The notes under the pieces are model-generated. The model was not told the origin of the DNA, made no database searches, and saw nothing but the letters and a program-made list of their open reading frames with translations. The position numbers were made by a program, and so were the translations under genes. From an uncultured Bacilli bacterium (GTDB taxonomy: Bacteria > Bacillota_I > Bacilli_A > RF39 > UBA660): a DNA stretch of 64,000 nt. This document shows positions 1 through 8,363 of the stretch, piece by piece (the first letter of the stretch is position 1; each line of letters begins with the position of its first letter). The stretch spans positions 270,331-334,330 of the forward strand of contig CAKOXO010000002.1 of assembly GCA_934130165.1 (NCBI GenBank). Direction: 5' to 3'.

Positions 1-368
1 GCTGCCATAAAGAATGCAAATAATACATTTTTATTTTTAATATCCATATATTTTTCTACAGACATATTATTACCTACAAATACTATATTTCTACTTTTAT
101 TGTTTTCTATAATTGGAACAATACTGTCTAAAGATGAAAATCTAGAAACTATGAATATTACGTCATAAATATCATTTTTATCTAACTTTTCTATTACATT
201 GAAATGATCTATAGTTTTTTTACCTAGTTTATGTTTTATAATAAGTCCATTACTTTTCAAATTCTCTTAAGTTTTATTTTTAGCCAAAATAGTTACATCG
301 TTTCCCTTTTTTATAGAATGCGCCAGATTTGATCCAAGTACACCAGCACCAATAATTAATACTTTCAT
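1..368 (-). pseudogene. ketopantoate reductase (PanE/ApbA)-like gene, interrupted by an in-frame stop and cut by the window edge
   Basis: Read from an ATG at 366-368, the frame begins MKVLIIGAGVLGSNLAHS, the glycine-rich NAD(P)-binding start of 2-dehydropantoate 2-reductase-like proteins. After residue 33 there is a TAA at 267-269. The same frame then stays open to the window edge, continuing with ENLKSNGLIIKHKLGKK and a segment with FIVSRF and FVGNNMS, which is the expected family continuation. One codon, probably for Tyr, Leu or Trp, appears to have become a stop. The family reduces ketopantoate or related 2-oxo acids with NADPH; this member may be a divergent relative. The 3' half lies outside the window, so other lesions cannot be judged. 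A base-call error is an alternative to true decay. Confidence 0.7.
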
Positions 369-539
369 TTTAAAACAATCCCTTTCTGTAATACATTTTC
401 ACATATATTATTTAATAATTAAAATTAATCTTCTATATATACCACCATAATTATACTATTTTTCTTTAATATTTTCCATATTTCACTATTTTTTATACAT
501 AATTGTAATTAATAATCTTAATATAATACAAAAAAAGAA

Positions 540-564
540 GATTTAAGTAATAATACTTTAAATC
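540..564 (-). terminator. terminator of the repeat-protein gene
   Basis: Arms GATTTAAGTA and TACTTTAAATC pair with a one-base bulge. On the minus strand the hairpin is followed by a T-rich run (the A-rich stretch 530-539). It sits directly after the stop of the gene that begins at 2061. Confidence 0.6.
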
Positions 565-567
565 ATT

Positions 568-2061
568 CTATTTTTTTGGATCTTTTTTTGTAAACACCTT
601 AGATTCGTTGTCAGGATCTACATCAGATACAGATTTAATTATTGGTGAAGTAGCATTTTCTATTTGACTTTGTAAAATATCTAAATAATCAGAAACAACA
701 TCCCTGTTTTTAATTAACTCCCCTTTAGAAAGTTTTTCTAATTTTTGTTTACGTTGTGAATCTTCCATTCCCTTTTGATTAAATAAGTAATAACTAATTT
801 GATAGTATACATTATTGCCAATTTCATTCATGTTTAATTTTGAAATATACTCCATGTCATAATCATGATCATCTTTATCAATACTCAACTTGTCAGTTGC
901 TTTTCTTACTAATAATTTAGATATATCTTCCTCCTGTGCCTTACTTATAATAACTGCATCTTTTTTATGATGAATACTACTTGATGAGCTTTCATCCATC
1001 ATGTACATACATAAATTTGCAAAAGTAGATTCATTATCTACATTTTGTAATAATTCTAAATCAAAATTTTTATATTGACTGTTTATAAAATTTAGATTTA
1101 GTAATAAAATAGCAAAGTTCACAACATATTTATCATCCATTTTACTTATTCTAACTAAATTATTTAAATAATCTGGATCAGTCTTACCAGATACGCAATT
1201 ATCAACACTTATAGGATATGCTACATTTGATATTTTTCTATCTGGATTGGCAATATAATAATATAATGCTCTACATGTTTCTATACTTTTGGCATTCATT
1301 AATACATCTACTTCTCTACGATAGTTTTCTCCTTCAATAATATCTGGATCAGTCATAACTGCACACAAGTAAGATCCAAATTCAGGTTTTGTTGATAGTA
1401 TTTTCATATTTTCTAAATGATATTTATCTGCTAATGATACCTCGTTTGTAGCCAAATAATTAAGACCAGCATTCCAACAAGAGAAAAGTGGTTCTAAACA
1501 ACTACTACCTGCTGTTGCTATCATTTTAATATCCGCTTGATGATATGGACTTTTAATGGAAGCAGCACTACTAGCAACCATTGCAATAGCATCCTTTACC
1601 ATAAAGTCTAAAGGTTTTTCTTTTTCTGTATCATGTGCTTCAACAAGTAATTTTAAATCTTCTTCATGATAAGGGCTATTTATAAAATCCTTTGATCCTA
1701 ATACCCAAAGACCGTTACTATTATTAGTTTTACTTAGTATTTCTATATCTCTATAAAAATTATCACTTTTTAAGAAGTTAGGATTATATACGTCGTAAAA
1801 AGTATAACAATCACTTTTTAATTTTGTCATTGCAGTAATCCTTTGGTTATAATCATCACAATCTAATAAATCAGTATTAACTAATAAATTTTTAAATCTT
1901 TTTATTTTTTTTGGATCTATATTCAAACTAAGAAAACTATTTATTTGAGTACTATCTAACTCTGAAACCCATTTTTTAAATCCTTCTACATCAACAAATG
2001 AATCAGTTAATTCATATTTTTTTATTTGCTCAATTACTTTTTTTAATGTTTCATTTTTCAC
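568..2061 (-). CDS. repeat protein of unknown function (497 aa)
   Basis: I do not recognise a named family. The protein has no signal peptide or membrane segment and looks cytoplasmic. It carries a degenerate repeat centred on a Tyr-x-x-(D/E)-hydrophobic pattern at about residues 103 (FYRDIEILS), 131 (YHEEDLKLL), 173 (YHQADIKMI), 214 (YHLENMKILS), 247 (YRREVDVLM) and 330 (YKNFDLELL). Spacing is often near 41 residues, with an S/N-P or similar just before the Tyr in several copies. This suggests a helical-repeat (solenoid) fold, possibly for protein binding. The C-terminus (about 470-497) is charged and Lys-rich. The start is supported by a GGAGG-type site upstream. It is a single-gene unit between terminators at 540-564 and 2126-2139. 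Confidence 0.75.
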   Translation of the reverse strand: MKNETLKKVIEQIKKYELTDSFVDVEGFKKWVSELDSTQINSFLSLNIDPKKIKRFKNLLVNTDLLDCDDYNQRITAMTKLKSDCYTFYDVYNPNFLKSDNFYRDIEILSKTNNSNGLWVLGSKDFINSPYHEEDLKLLVEAHDTEKEKPLDFMVKDAIAMVASSAASIKSPYHQADIKMIATAGSSCLEPLFSCWNAGLNYLATNEVSLADKYHLENMKILSTKPEFGSYLCAVMTDPDIIEGENYRREVDVLMNAKSIETCRALYYYIANPDRKISNVAYPISVDNCVSGKTDPDYLNNLVRISKMDDKYVVNFAILLLNLNFINSQYKNFDLELLQNVDNESTFANLCMYMMDESSSSSIHHKKDAVIISKAQEEDISKLLVRKATDKLSIDKDDHDYDMEYISKLNMNEIGNNVYYQISYYLFNQKGMEDSQRKQKLEKLSKGELIKNRDVVSDYLDILQSQIENATSPIIKSVSDVDPDNESKVFTKKDPKK

Positions 2062-2125
2062 AACAAAACCTCCCTGTTTTTTTGGGTATTATAACATAAT
2101 ATTATGTTGTTTTCAAAAAAAAAGA

Positions 2126-2139
2126 CTAGAAAGTTCTAG
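2126..2139 (-). terminator. terminator of the MATE-like gene
   Basis: Short hairpin CTAGA/TCTAG followed on the minus strand by a long run of T (A-run at 2115-2123). It lies between the stop of the gene ending at 2217 and the next gene's start at 2061. Confidence 0.6.
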
Positions 2140-2216
2140 CATTTTAATTGAGATAAATTGTTCTATGAATCACTCTATGATCAATAAATATTTTAAACTC
2201 TTTCATTAATCTTTAC

Positions 2217-3452
2217 TTATGATAATAAATTCTCAGCCGTATTTTTTATATTTTTTTCATTAATACTTTTTTTAGGTATTACCCTACCTACTTTATCCAC
2301 ATTATAATTTAACTTAAAAAATATATTAACAGAAATAAATTGATATATAGATGCAGATACTTGACCAATACCAGTACAGAAAGGTGTTTTTAAAAGTGAC
2401 ATTGCCATTCTCAAAATAGATCCAATTATCTTATTAGATGTTATTTTAAACGCTGACCACTCTAATTGTAGATAACAGGTTTTAATTCTATATATAGGAT
2501 ATAATATAAAATTAACAATTTCAAATCCAAAATAAATCATTGTAATTATAAAATTTAAATCGTAAAACCAATATAAGCAAACAAACATAAATAAACTTGT
2601 CAAAAATAGTATACCTAATAGTTTATAAGCATTATTTCTATGATATTTATAATTAAAATTACTTTTACTAATATCAATCGTTGCAGCAGTAACTACTGCA
2701 TTTGCAGTATCCCATTGTGTATCTGTTATAAGAGCTATAAATGTAAGTGCATTTGCATATTCCCAACCAAATTCTAAAGCATTACTTAGGCCAAATAAAA
2801 ATATCAAGAAAAATGAAATGTTATTGAAAAATTCTACTGAATCATATTTTATACACTTTATTAGATCTAATTGTAATTTAAATTTATCACTATTTTTTAT
2901 ATAAATATATAAGGTAAATAAAGCTAGTGGAATAAGTGTTGTTACAATTATAACAACTTGATTCTTTGTTATTAAAGATGTAGCAATCAATAATATAAAA
3001 TTTAATAAATTAAATATTAAAGAATATTTATTTGCTAATGTATTTTTTTCTTCATAGTATAACTTATTCAAAATCATTGCAAATTCCAAAGAAATAAATA
3101 ATTGAATTACAGAATAGATAGTAAATGTTTTATATGTATGAATATCCATATTCATAAAATTTATATAATTATCTATATTAATTAATACTACCAAGAAAAT
3201 AATAGTTGAAACAATCGTTCCTATAAACATACCTGACATTACTGCATTTTTATTATTATCTTTTTCTTTGCTTATGTTTGCACCAGTAGAAAATACAGAA
3301 CTTAGTATATAATATATAAACTGTAATGGGTAAGTCAAAGTAAAAATATTAATTAAATTTTTATCGACTATTATTCCCAATAAAAACCAGGAAACAATTG
3401 GTATAAAAGATAATAAAGATAAATCAAAACTAATTTTTAATAATCTTTTCAT
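2217..3452 (-). CDS. MATE/MOP-superfamily-like multipass transporter
   Basis: 411 aa with about ten to twelve hydrophobic segments spread over the whole length and almost no soluble domain, ending in a Lys/Asn-rich tail. The overall look (long TM bundle, no Walker motifs, NxxF/Q-rich loops) fits the MATE or polysaccharide-exporter (MOP) superfamily, which exports drugs or lipid-linked sugars using ion gradients. No diagnostic motif fixes the substrate. It lies upstream of its own terminator and about 190 bases from an MFS gene on the same strand, in a stretch rich in exporters (MFS 3639-4784, ABC 5638-7350), suggesting an efflux region. The family call is tentative; integral membrane transporter is secure. 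Confidence 0.55.
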   Translation of the reverse strand: MKRLLKISFDLSLLSFIPIVSWFLLGIIVDKNLINIFTLTYPLQFIYYILSSVFSTGANISKEKDNNKNAVMSGMFIGTIVSTIIFLVVLINIDNYINFMNMDIHTYKTFTIYSVIQLFISLEFAMILNKLYYEEKNTLANKYSLIFNLLNFILLIATSLITKNQVVIIVTTLIPLALFTLYIYIKNSDKFKLQLDLIKCIKYDSVEFFNNISFFLIFLFGLSNALEFGWEYANALTFIALITDTQWDTANAVVTAATIDISKSNFNYKYHRNNAYKLLGILFLTSLFMFVCLYWFYDLNFIITMIYFGFEIVNFILYPIYRIKTCYLQLEWSAFKITSNKIIGSILRMAMSLLKTPFCTGIGQVSASIYQFISVNIFFKLNYNVDKVGRVIPKKSINEKNIKNTAENLLS

Positions 3453-3638
3453 TTTTTACTCCTCACTGCTTAATGAAAGAACTATGTTGTCTAACTTTCT
3501 ACCTTTCTTAACAAATTAATTCTATCATCTACAAATTTTTTATGTATATAACTTTTACAATAATTTAACCTTTTAAAAACTAGACTCATTATACTATATA
3601 TTGTGAAAAATATATACTTGTACATTACTTTTATTAAG

Positions 3639-4784
3639 TTAAAGTTGTTCTTTTCTAATTTCAAAGTTTATAACTATAGTTGAAATTATAGATAACATAA
3701 ATATTACATAAAATATTCTTTCACCTATAAAATTTGCCAATATTGCTAATATAGCAAACACAACAACTTCAGTAAAACATAAACTCATTTGACCTACTGA
3801 TGATAATAAATCACTATTTTCTTTTGAGTTTTTTATAATATTTTGAATTGATGTCTGAATTGATGTTTCATAAACTTTTTCTAAATTATCTCCAATTGTT
3901 TTATTAACAGAAACCACAAATTTATTTTTTACAAGCAAATAAATTGAAGTTATAATTATTCTTATTAATGATACCAGTGTATTCGATTTCTTAATATTTT
4001 TATCGGTATATTTTCCAATTAGTGTAACTGTGATTATTTGAAATAATAATGACACTATAATTACTACTGAAAATGCTTTAAAATCTTTTAATATAATATA
4101 TAAATACATTGGAACAAATAATCTCTCTATTATATGATTAGTTCTAAGGGCATATATAAGTTTATATTTACTTTTGCTATGCAACAAGTAATTAATACTA
4201 GATTTGAATGTACGAGTTTTTTTCTCTGGTTTATAATCGATTTTTAAAATTACAATATACTGAAGTATATAGAAAATACAAATCACACCAAATAAAGTTA
4301 TTTTATTATCACATATTACACCCCACGCTACTAAGATACTGGCTAATGCTGCACCCAAAATCTTACCACTAAAATACAAACTGTTAAATCTTCCTCTATG
4401 TTTACTTTCTACATATTTACTTGAAAGTGAATCTGATGAAGGATTTGAAAGCCCCATAAGTCCCATTGTTATTACAAAAATCACTATATTAGCATATAAA
4501 TCTTGATTATTTAACATAAAATAAGAGTTTATAGCACTAAACACATTTGAAATTAATACACATTTTGCAACACCTATTTTATTTGATATTACTACAAATA
4601 ACGGCGTTATAAGCCCAGTAATAAGAAATCTTATACCATATATTAATAAAATTAAATATATTGGTAACCCAGCTTTATATAACATAACAGTTCCAAATGT
4701 TTCACTTAGTGCATTTGCAAAGTTATAAAAAAATATACTTAGATACATGTACTTATACTCTTTTTTGTAAAAATATTCCTTCAT
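3639..4784 (-). CDS. MFS transporter
   Basis: 381 aa with about eleven to twelve transmembrane segments in two halves joined by a basic loop near residues 185-200. A motif-A-like loop (GKYTDKNIKK) occurs in the second half, and the first half has a SKYVESKHRGRFNS loop typical of MFS drug/sugar porters. Major facilitator proteins move small solutes by proton coupling; the substrate cannot be told. The gene is divergent from the plus-strand hydrolase at 4936, with a 150-base shared upstream region. Confidence 0.75.
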   Translation of the reverse strand: MKEYFYKKEYKYMYLSIFFYNFANALSETFGTVMLYKAGLPIYLILLIYGIRFLITGLITPLFVVISNKIGVAKCVLISNVFSAINSYFMLNNQDLYANIVIFVITMGLMGLSNPSSDSLSSKYVESKHRGRFNSLYFSGKILGAALASILVAWGVICDNKITLFGVICIFYILQYIVILKIDYKPEKKTRTFKSSINYLLHSKSKYKLIYALRTNHIIERLFVPMYLYIILKDFKAFSVVIIVSLLFQIITVTLIGKYTDKNIKKSNTLVSLIRIIITSIYLLVKNKFVVSVNKTIGDNLEKVYETSIQTSIQNIIKNSKENSDLLSSVGQMSLCFTEVVVFAILAILANFIGERIFYVIFMLSIISTIVINFEIRKEQL

Positions 4785-4883
4785 TTAATACTCCTAAAAT
4801 TGTTTTCTAAAAAAATTATATCATATTTTTTATTATTTCATCTTTGATAATATACTAATGCAATTTCTTTTTTTATAAAATCA

Positions 4884-4912
4884 TTGATTTTTGGTAAACT
4901 TTTATATACAAT
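4884..4912 (+). promoter_or_regulatory. promoter of the alpha/beta hydrolase gene
   Basis: TTGATT (4884-4889), a 17-base spacer and TACAAT (4907-4912), a good sigma-A-type promoter about 24 bases before the start codon. An AGAGG ribosome site lies between it and the ATG. Confidence 0.55.
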
Positions 4913-4935
4913 AATGATGAAAAGAGGTAATAAAT

Positions 4936-5571
4936 ATGGTTAATTTTTATATTAAAGGAATGTCAACTACTGAAGAAGAACAAAAAACTATTATCAATAA
5001 TTTTAAAAAGAAAAAGATTGATGTCATTCCAATTATTGATGATTATTCAAATTATTCTATTAAAACAATTTTTCCATATATTGAAAAATTTATTAAAGAT
5101 CATAATCCGAATGATGAAGAAATCAACTTAATTTGTCACTCTATGGGATGCAATTTTGGTTATCTATTTAATAAGGGTAATAATGTCAATAAATTAATTT
5201 TAGTATCACCCGAATTTATTAGTACAAATAAGAAACAAAAAAAAGAAATTGTATCTAATTATGATGGTATTGATTATAATACATCTAATAACCCTATAAA
5301 ACCAAACTTGCATAATATGATTCTATATTACCAATCTTTAAAAAATGTAGTCAAAATTCAAAATACGGCACCTTCACTAGATACAAATTCGTTAGTTATA
5401 TATTCAAAAGGTGATCCTTTTGTGAATCAATATTGGATTAATTCTGATATTAATTTGTTATCTCAAGCATTTGAAGTTAATTCAAATTCACATAACCCAC
5501 TATTAACTAATGATGAAACTTATGACGAAATAGCAAAATTCATTAAAGAACCATTAGAAAAAATAAAATAA
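4936..5571 (+). CDS. alpha/beta-hydrolase fold protein
   Basis: 211 aa, cytoplasmic, no signal peptide. The nucleophile elbow is CHSMGC with Ser69 as the likely nucleophile, preceded by a hydrophobic strand (EINLI). A late Asp in YSKGDPFV and a His in SNSHNPLL complete a plausible Ser-Asp-His triad in the expected order. Such proteins are esterases, lipases or acyl hydrolases; the physiological substrate is unknown. It stands alone on the plus strand between two minus-strand exporter genes and has its own promoter and terminator, so it is a one-gene transcription unit. Confidence 0.75.
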   Translation: MVNFYIKGMSTTEEEQKTIINNFKKKKIDVIPIIDDYSNYSIKTIFPYIEKFIKDHNPNDEEINLICHSMGCNFGYLFNKGNNVNKLILVSPEFISTNKKQKKEIVSNYDGIDYNTSNNPIKPNLHNMILYYQSLKNVVKIQNTAPSLDTNSLVIYSKGDPFVNQYWINSDINLLSQAFEVNSNSHNPLLTNDETYDEIAKFIKEPLEKIK

Positions 5572-5601
5572 CACAAATTACTAATCAAAATACTTTTTAC
5601 T

Positions 5602-5630
5602 AACATTAAAATTAAGTTTTAATGTTTTTT
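5602..5630 (+). terminator. terminator of the hydrolase gene
   Basis: AACATTAAAA and TTTTAATGTT form a perfect 10-bp stem with a 5-base loop, followed by TTTT. It is 31 bases past the stop codon, and it probably also serves the opposing ABC exporter gene ending at 5638. Confidence 0.7.
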
Positions 5631-5637
5631 ATTACAA

Positions 5638-7350
5638 TTAATCTTCTGTTACTAATTGCTTATAAATTTTATTATTTTTTATTAAATCATCATTATTTCC
5701 AATACATTCTACTTTACCATTATTTAAAACAATCAATTTATCTGCCCTACGCATTAAATCTTTGTTATGGGTAATAACAATAATTGTATGATCAGTTTTC
5801 AAATCATCTAAAAGATTTATAATTTTATCAGTTGTATTTGGATCTAATGAGGAGGTCACCTCATCTAAAAGTATTATTTCAGAAGATGTAAGAAGTGCTC
5901 TAGCCAATGATAAAAGTTGTTTTTGGCCACCACTAATATTAGTTGCATCTTCTTTCAAAATAGTACTATAACCATCAGGTAGGGACATTATAAAATCATG
6001 TATTCCAACTCTTTTACAAGCATCAATTTGTCTTTTCTTATTTGAATCAATTAGTGATAAATTAGCTCTTATACTCATATTAAAAATAAATGTCTTTTGA
6101 TTTACAATACTAACATTTGAATTAAATACATCTCTAGAATAATCATAAATATTTATCCTATCTATCAAGATTTTACCATCATTTACTCTATACATTCTTA
6201 AAAGAAGGTTAAATAATGTTGTTTTTCCTGATCCAGTTTTACCAACAATTGCAGTTATTTGATTTGGTTTTGCAGTAAAAGATACATTTTTTAACACTTG
6301 AAGTCTACTGTATTTAAAAGATACATTTTTAAATTCAACATAACCAGCAATATCATCATTATTAACTATACCATCTAATACTAAATTACTGTCTTTATAA
6401 TTAACTATTTGATTTATCCTATATAATGAAACTGATTCTTCCATAATAGATACATCAAACTCCATTATGTCATTTATAGATTCTTTTGTTTTATCATAAT
6501 ATGAAATTAATAATAAAAACATAGCAATTTGTATTTTTCCTTTAATAAGAAGAACTAACACAATAAAATATAAAATTATTTTACCAAAATCAATTACTAA
6601 ACCTACCAAAGTTTTTCTCGTAAAATAATATTTTCTTTTAAGAAAGTAATTTTCTTGCCATCTTTTCCTATATGTATCTAATTTATTATTTAATCTACTT
6701 CCAATATTAAAACTTTTAATATCTTTAAGTCCTATCAAAATTTGAGATAACATCCCTACCATTTTATCAGCATATTTTATTTGTTTTTTTAAATAATGAG
6801 CGTTTTTATCATTACATTTTCTTGCATAGATATAATATATAGCATCTATTATAATTACATATATTGCCACTAAAACACTTTGCTTAGCAAACACAAAATA
6901 TATAACTAACAATTTAATAAATTCAATTAATAGTTCAATCATAAAAGAAGGTACTTCTGCAATATTAATGATATCTGAATTTGAGGAGTTTATAATTTTT
7001 CCAATAGACATTTTTTCTGAATACTCGTAATCGAAATCATATACACTATTTACTAATTTCTGATGTACTGAAACATAGGTTTCTTTAAAAAAATTAGCAT
7101 AACACCAATTAGTACAATAAGAACCAATTTTATTTAATAAATAAGTTATTCCCAAAGCAACAATTAAAACAATTGCTACATTATAGAGTTTATTTGTTAC
7201 AACCTCAACAATTAATGATATAAGAAAAGGTATCAATAAACTTATTAAAACATTTATTAAATCGATAATTATAAAAGTTATCAAGTACTTATTTTTAAAA
7301 CTAACCAAAGAAAAATAATCCTTTGCAATTTTAATATTTTTTTTAATCAT
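5638..7350 (-). CDS. ABC exporter, fused membrane and ATPase domains
   Basis: About 570 aa. Residues 1-310 hold roughly six transmembrane helices (ABC type-1 exporter domain). The ATPase domain follows, with Walker A GKTGSGKTT, Q-loop VNQKTF, signature SGGQKQ, Walker B IILLDE and switch His in ITHNK. This is a half-transporter that works as a homo- or heterodimer to export peptides, lipids or drugs. A longer frame beginning with TTG at 7362 exists; I prefer the ATG at 7350, which follows a GGTGAG site. An AraC-family regulator gene lies 74 bases upstream on the same strand and may control it. Confidence 0.85.
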   Translation of the reverse strand: MIKKNIKIAKDYFSLVSFKNKYLITFIIIDLINVLISLLIPFLISLIVEVVTNKLYNVAIVLIVALGITYLLNKIGSYCTNWCYANFFKETYVSVHQKLVNSVYDFDYEYSEKMSIGKIINSSNSDIINIAEVPSFMIELLIEFIKLLVIYFVFAKQSVLVAIYVIIIDAIYYIYARKCNDKNAHYLKKQIKYADKMVGMLSQILIGLKDIKSFNIGSRLNNKLDTYRKRWQENYFLKRKYYFTRKTLVGLVIDFGKIILYFIVLVLLIKGKIQIAMFLLLISYYDKTKESINDIMEFDVSIMEESVSLYRINQIVNYKDSNLVLDGIVNNDDIAGYVEFKNVSFKYSRLQVLKNVSFTAKPNQITAIVGKTGSGKTTLFNLLLRMYRVNDGKILIDRINIYDYSRDVFNSNVSIVNQKTFIFNMSIRANLSLIDSNKKRQIDACKRVGIHDFIMSLPDGYSTILKEDATNISGGQKQLLSLARALLTSSEIILLDEVTSSLDPNTTDKIINLLDDLKTDHTIIVITHNKDLMRRADKLIVLNNGKVECIGNNDDLIKNNKIYKQLVTED

Positions 7351-7423
7351 ACATCTCACCAATGTAATTGTAAATTAATTTTTAGTATATTTCTTTACAT
7401 TTTAAATATTAAATTTGTTAAGA

Positions 7424-8215
7424 TTATTTTATAGGCAAATATATATAACAATACTCATCTTTATATAATTCAATTTTAAGATCATTTTTAACACTATAAT
7501 TTGTTGAAGGTATCCATTGTGAATCTATTTTTTTCTCAAAGTCAGCTATTTTTTCTTGTTGTCTTGATGAAAACTTAAAAGCAACATATTCATTTTCCTT
7601 AATTTCATATTTTTCTAAATCCGAAAAATATTTTGAAGATCCTAAATAATAATGGTATAAGCCTTCATCTTTAAAAAATATTCCATACATTCCTGATTCA
7701 CTAAACTCTTTATAATGACCATTATCTTTTGCTTTTATATATAATTGTTTAATTTTATACAATAAATCAGAATGTTTTTTTGAAGTAATATGATAACAGT
7801 ATAAAAAAGTATTAGGAATTTTTCTTACTTCATAATCAAAGTTATATTTTTCATTATTAGTTTCAAAGTATTCTATAGGTATTATTTTATAACTACCTAT
7901 ACCCTTTCTACATTCAGTAGGCGTTATACCGAATAATTTTTTAAATGCTCTATTAAAGGATACAGCTGAATTATATTGATATTTAAAAGCAATATCAATT
8001 ATTTTACAATCGGTATTTCTAATTTCTTCAAATGCTTTACTTAATCTTCTTTTCTTTATATATTCGTTAATTGTCATATTAGTTAAAAACATAAAAATAC
8101 GTTCAAGAATAAATAAATTGGTATTAGTTATTTTACTTAATGTATCTAAATTAATTTGACAATCAAGATTATTTTCTATATATTTAATCATTTTATTTAA
8201 GCAATCAAAATTCAT
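7424..8215 (-). CDS. AraC-family transcriptional regulator with C-terminal effector-type domain
   Basis: 263 aa. The double helix-turn-helix is N-terminal (about residues 1-105), with the hallmark second helix SFNRAFKKLFGITPTECRKG. The remaining 150 residues (from about 110) resemble the GyrI-like/SRPBCC-type ligand-binding half of Rob/SoxS-type regulators: an IPIEYFET strand, then alternating beta strands and a C-terminal YIYLPI. Such proteins sense small hydrophobic or drug-like ligands and often switch on an adjacent efflux pump. Here the ABC exporter is the next gene downstream, a sensible target. The DNA-binding call is firm; the ligand is unknown. Confidence 0.85.
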   Translation of the reverse strand: MNFDCLNKMIKYIENNLDCQINLDTLSKITNTNLFILERIFMFLTNMTINEYIKKRRLSKAFEEIRNTDCKIIDIAFKYQYNSAVSFNRAFKKLFGITPTECRKGIGSYKIIPIEYFETNNEKYNFDYEVRKIPNTFLYCYHITSKKHSDLLYKIKQLYIKAKDNGHYKEFSESGMYGIFFKDEGLYHYYLGSSKYFSDLEKYEIKENEYVAFKFSSRQQEKIADFEKKIDSQWIPSTNYSVKNDLKIELYKDEYCYIYLPIK

Positions 8216-8363
8216 TTAAATCACCTCTAACAGACTAATAGATATTATACCATTAAATGATAAATCAAACAAAAAAATGATTTTTTTACTTCGGATATTC
8301 AAATAAATATCATTATTCAAATAAATAAGCGTTCATATATTATATCGAAGGACAAGTGATTTT

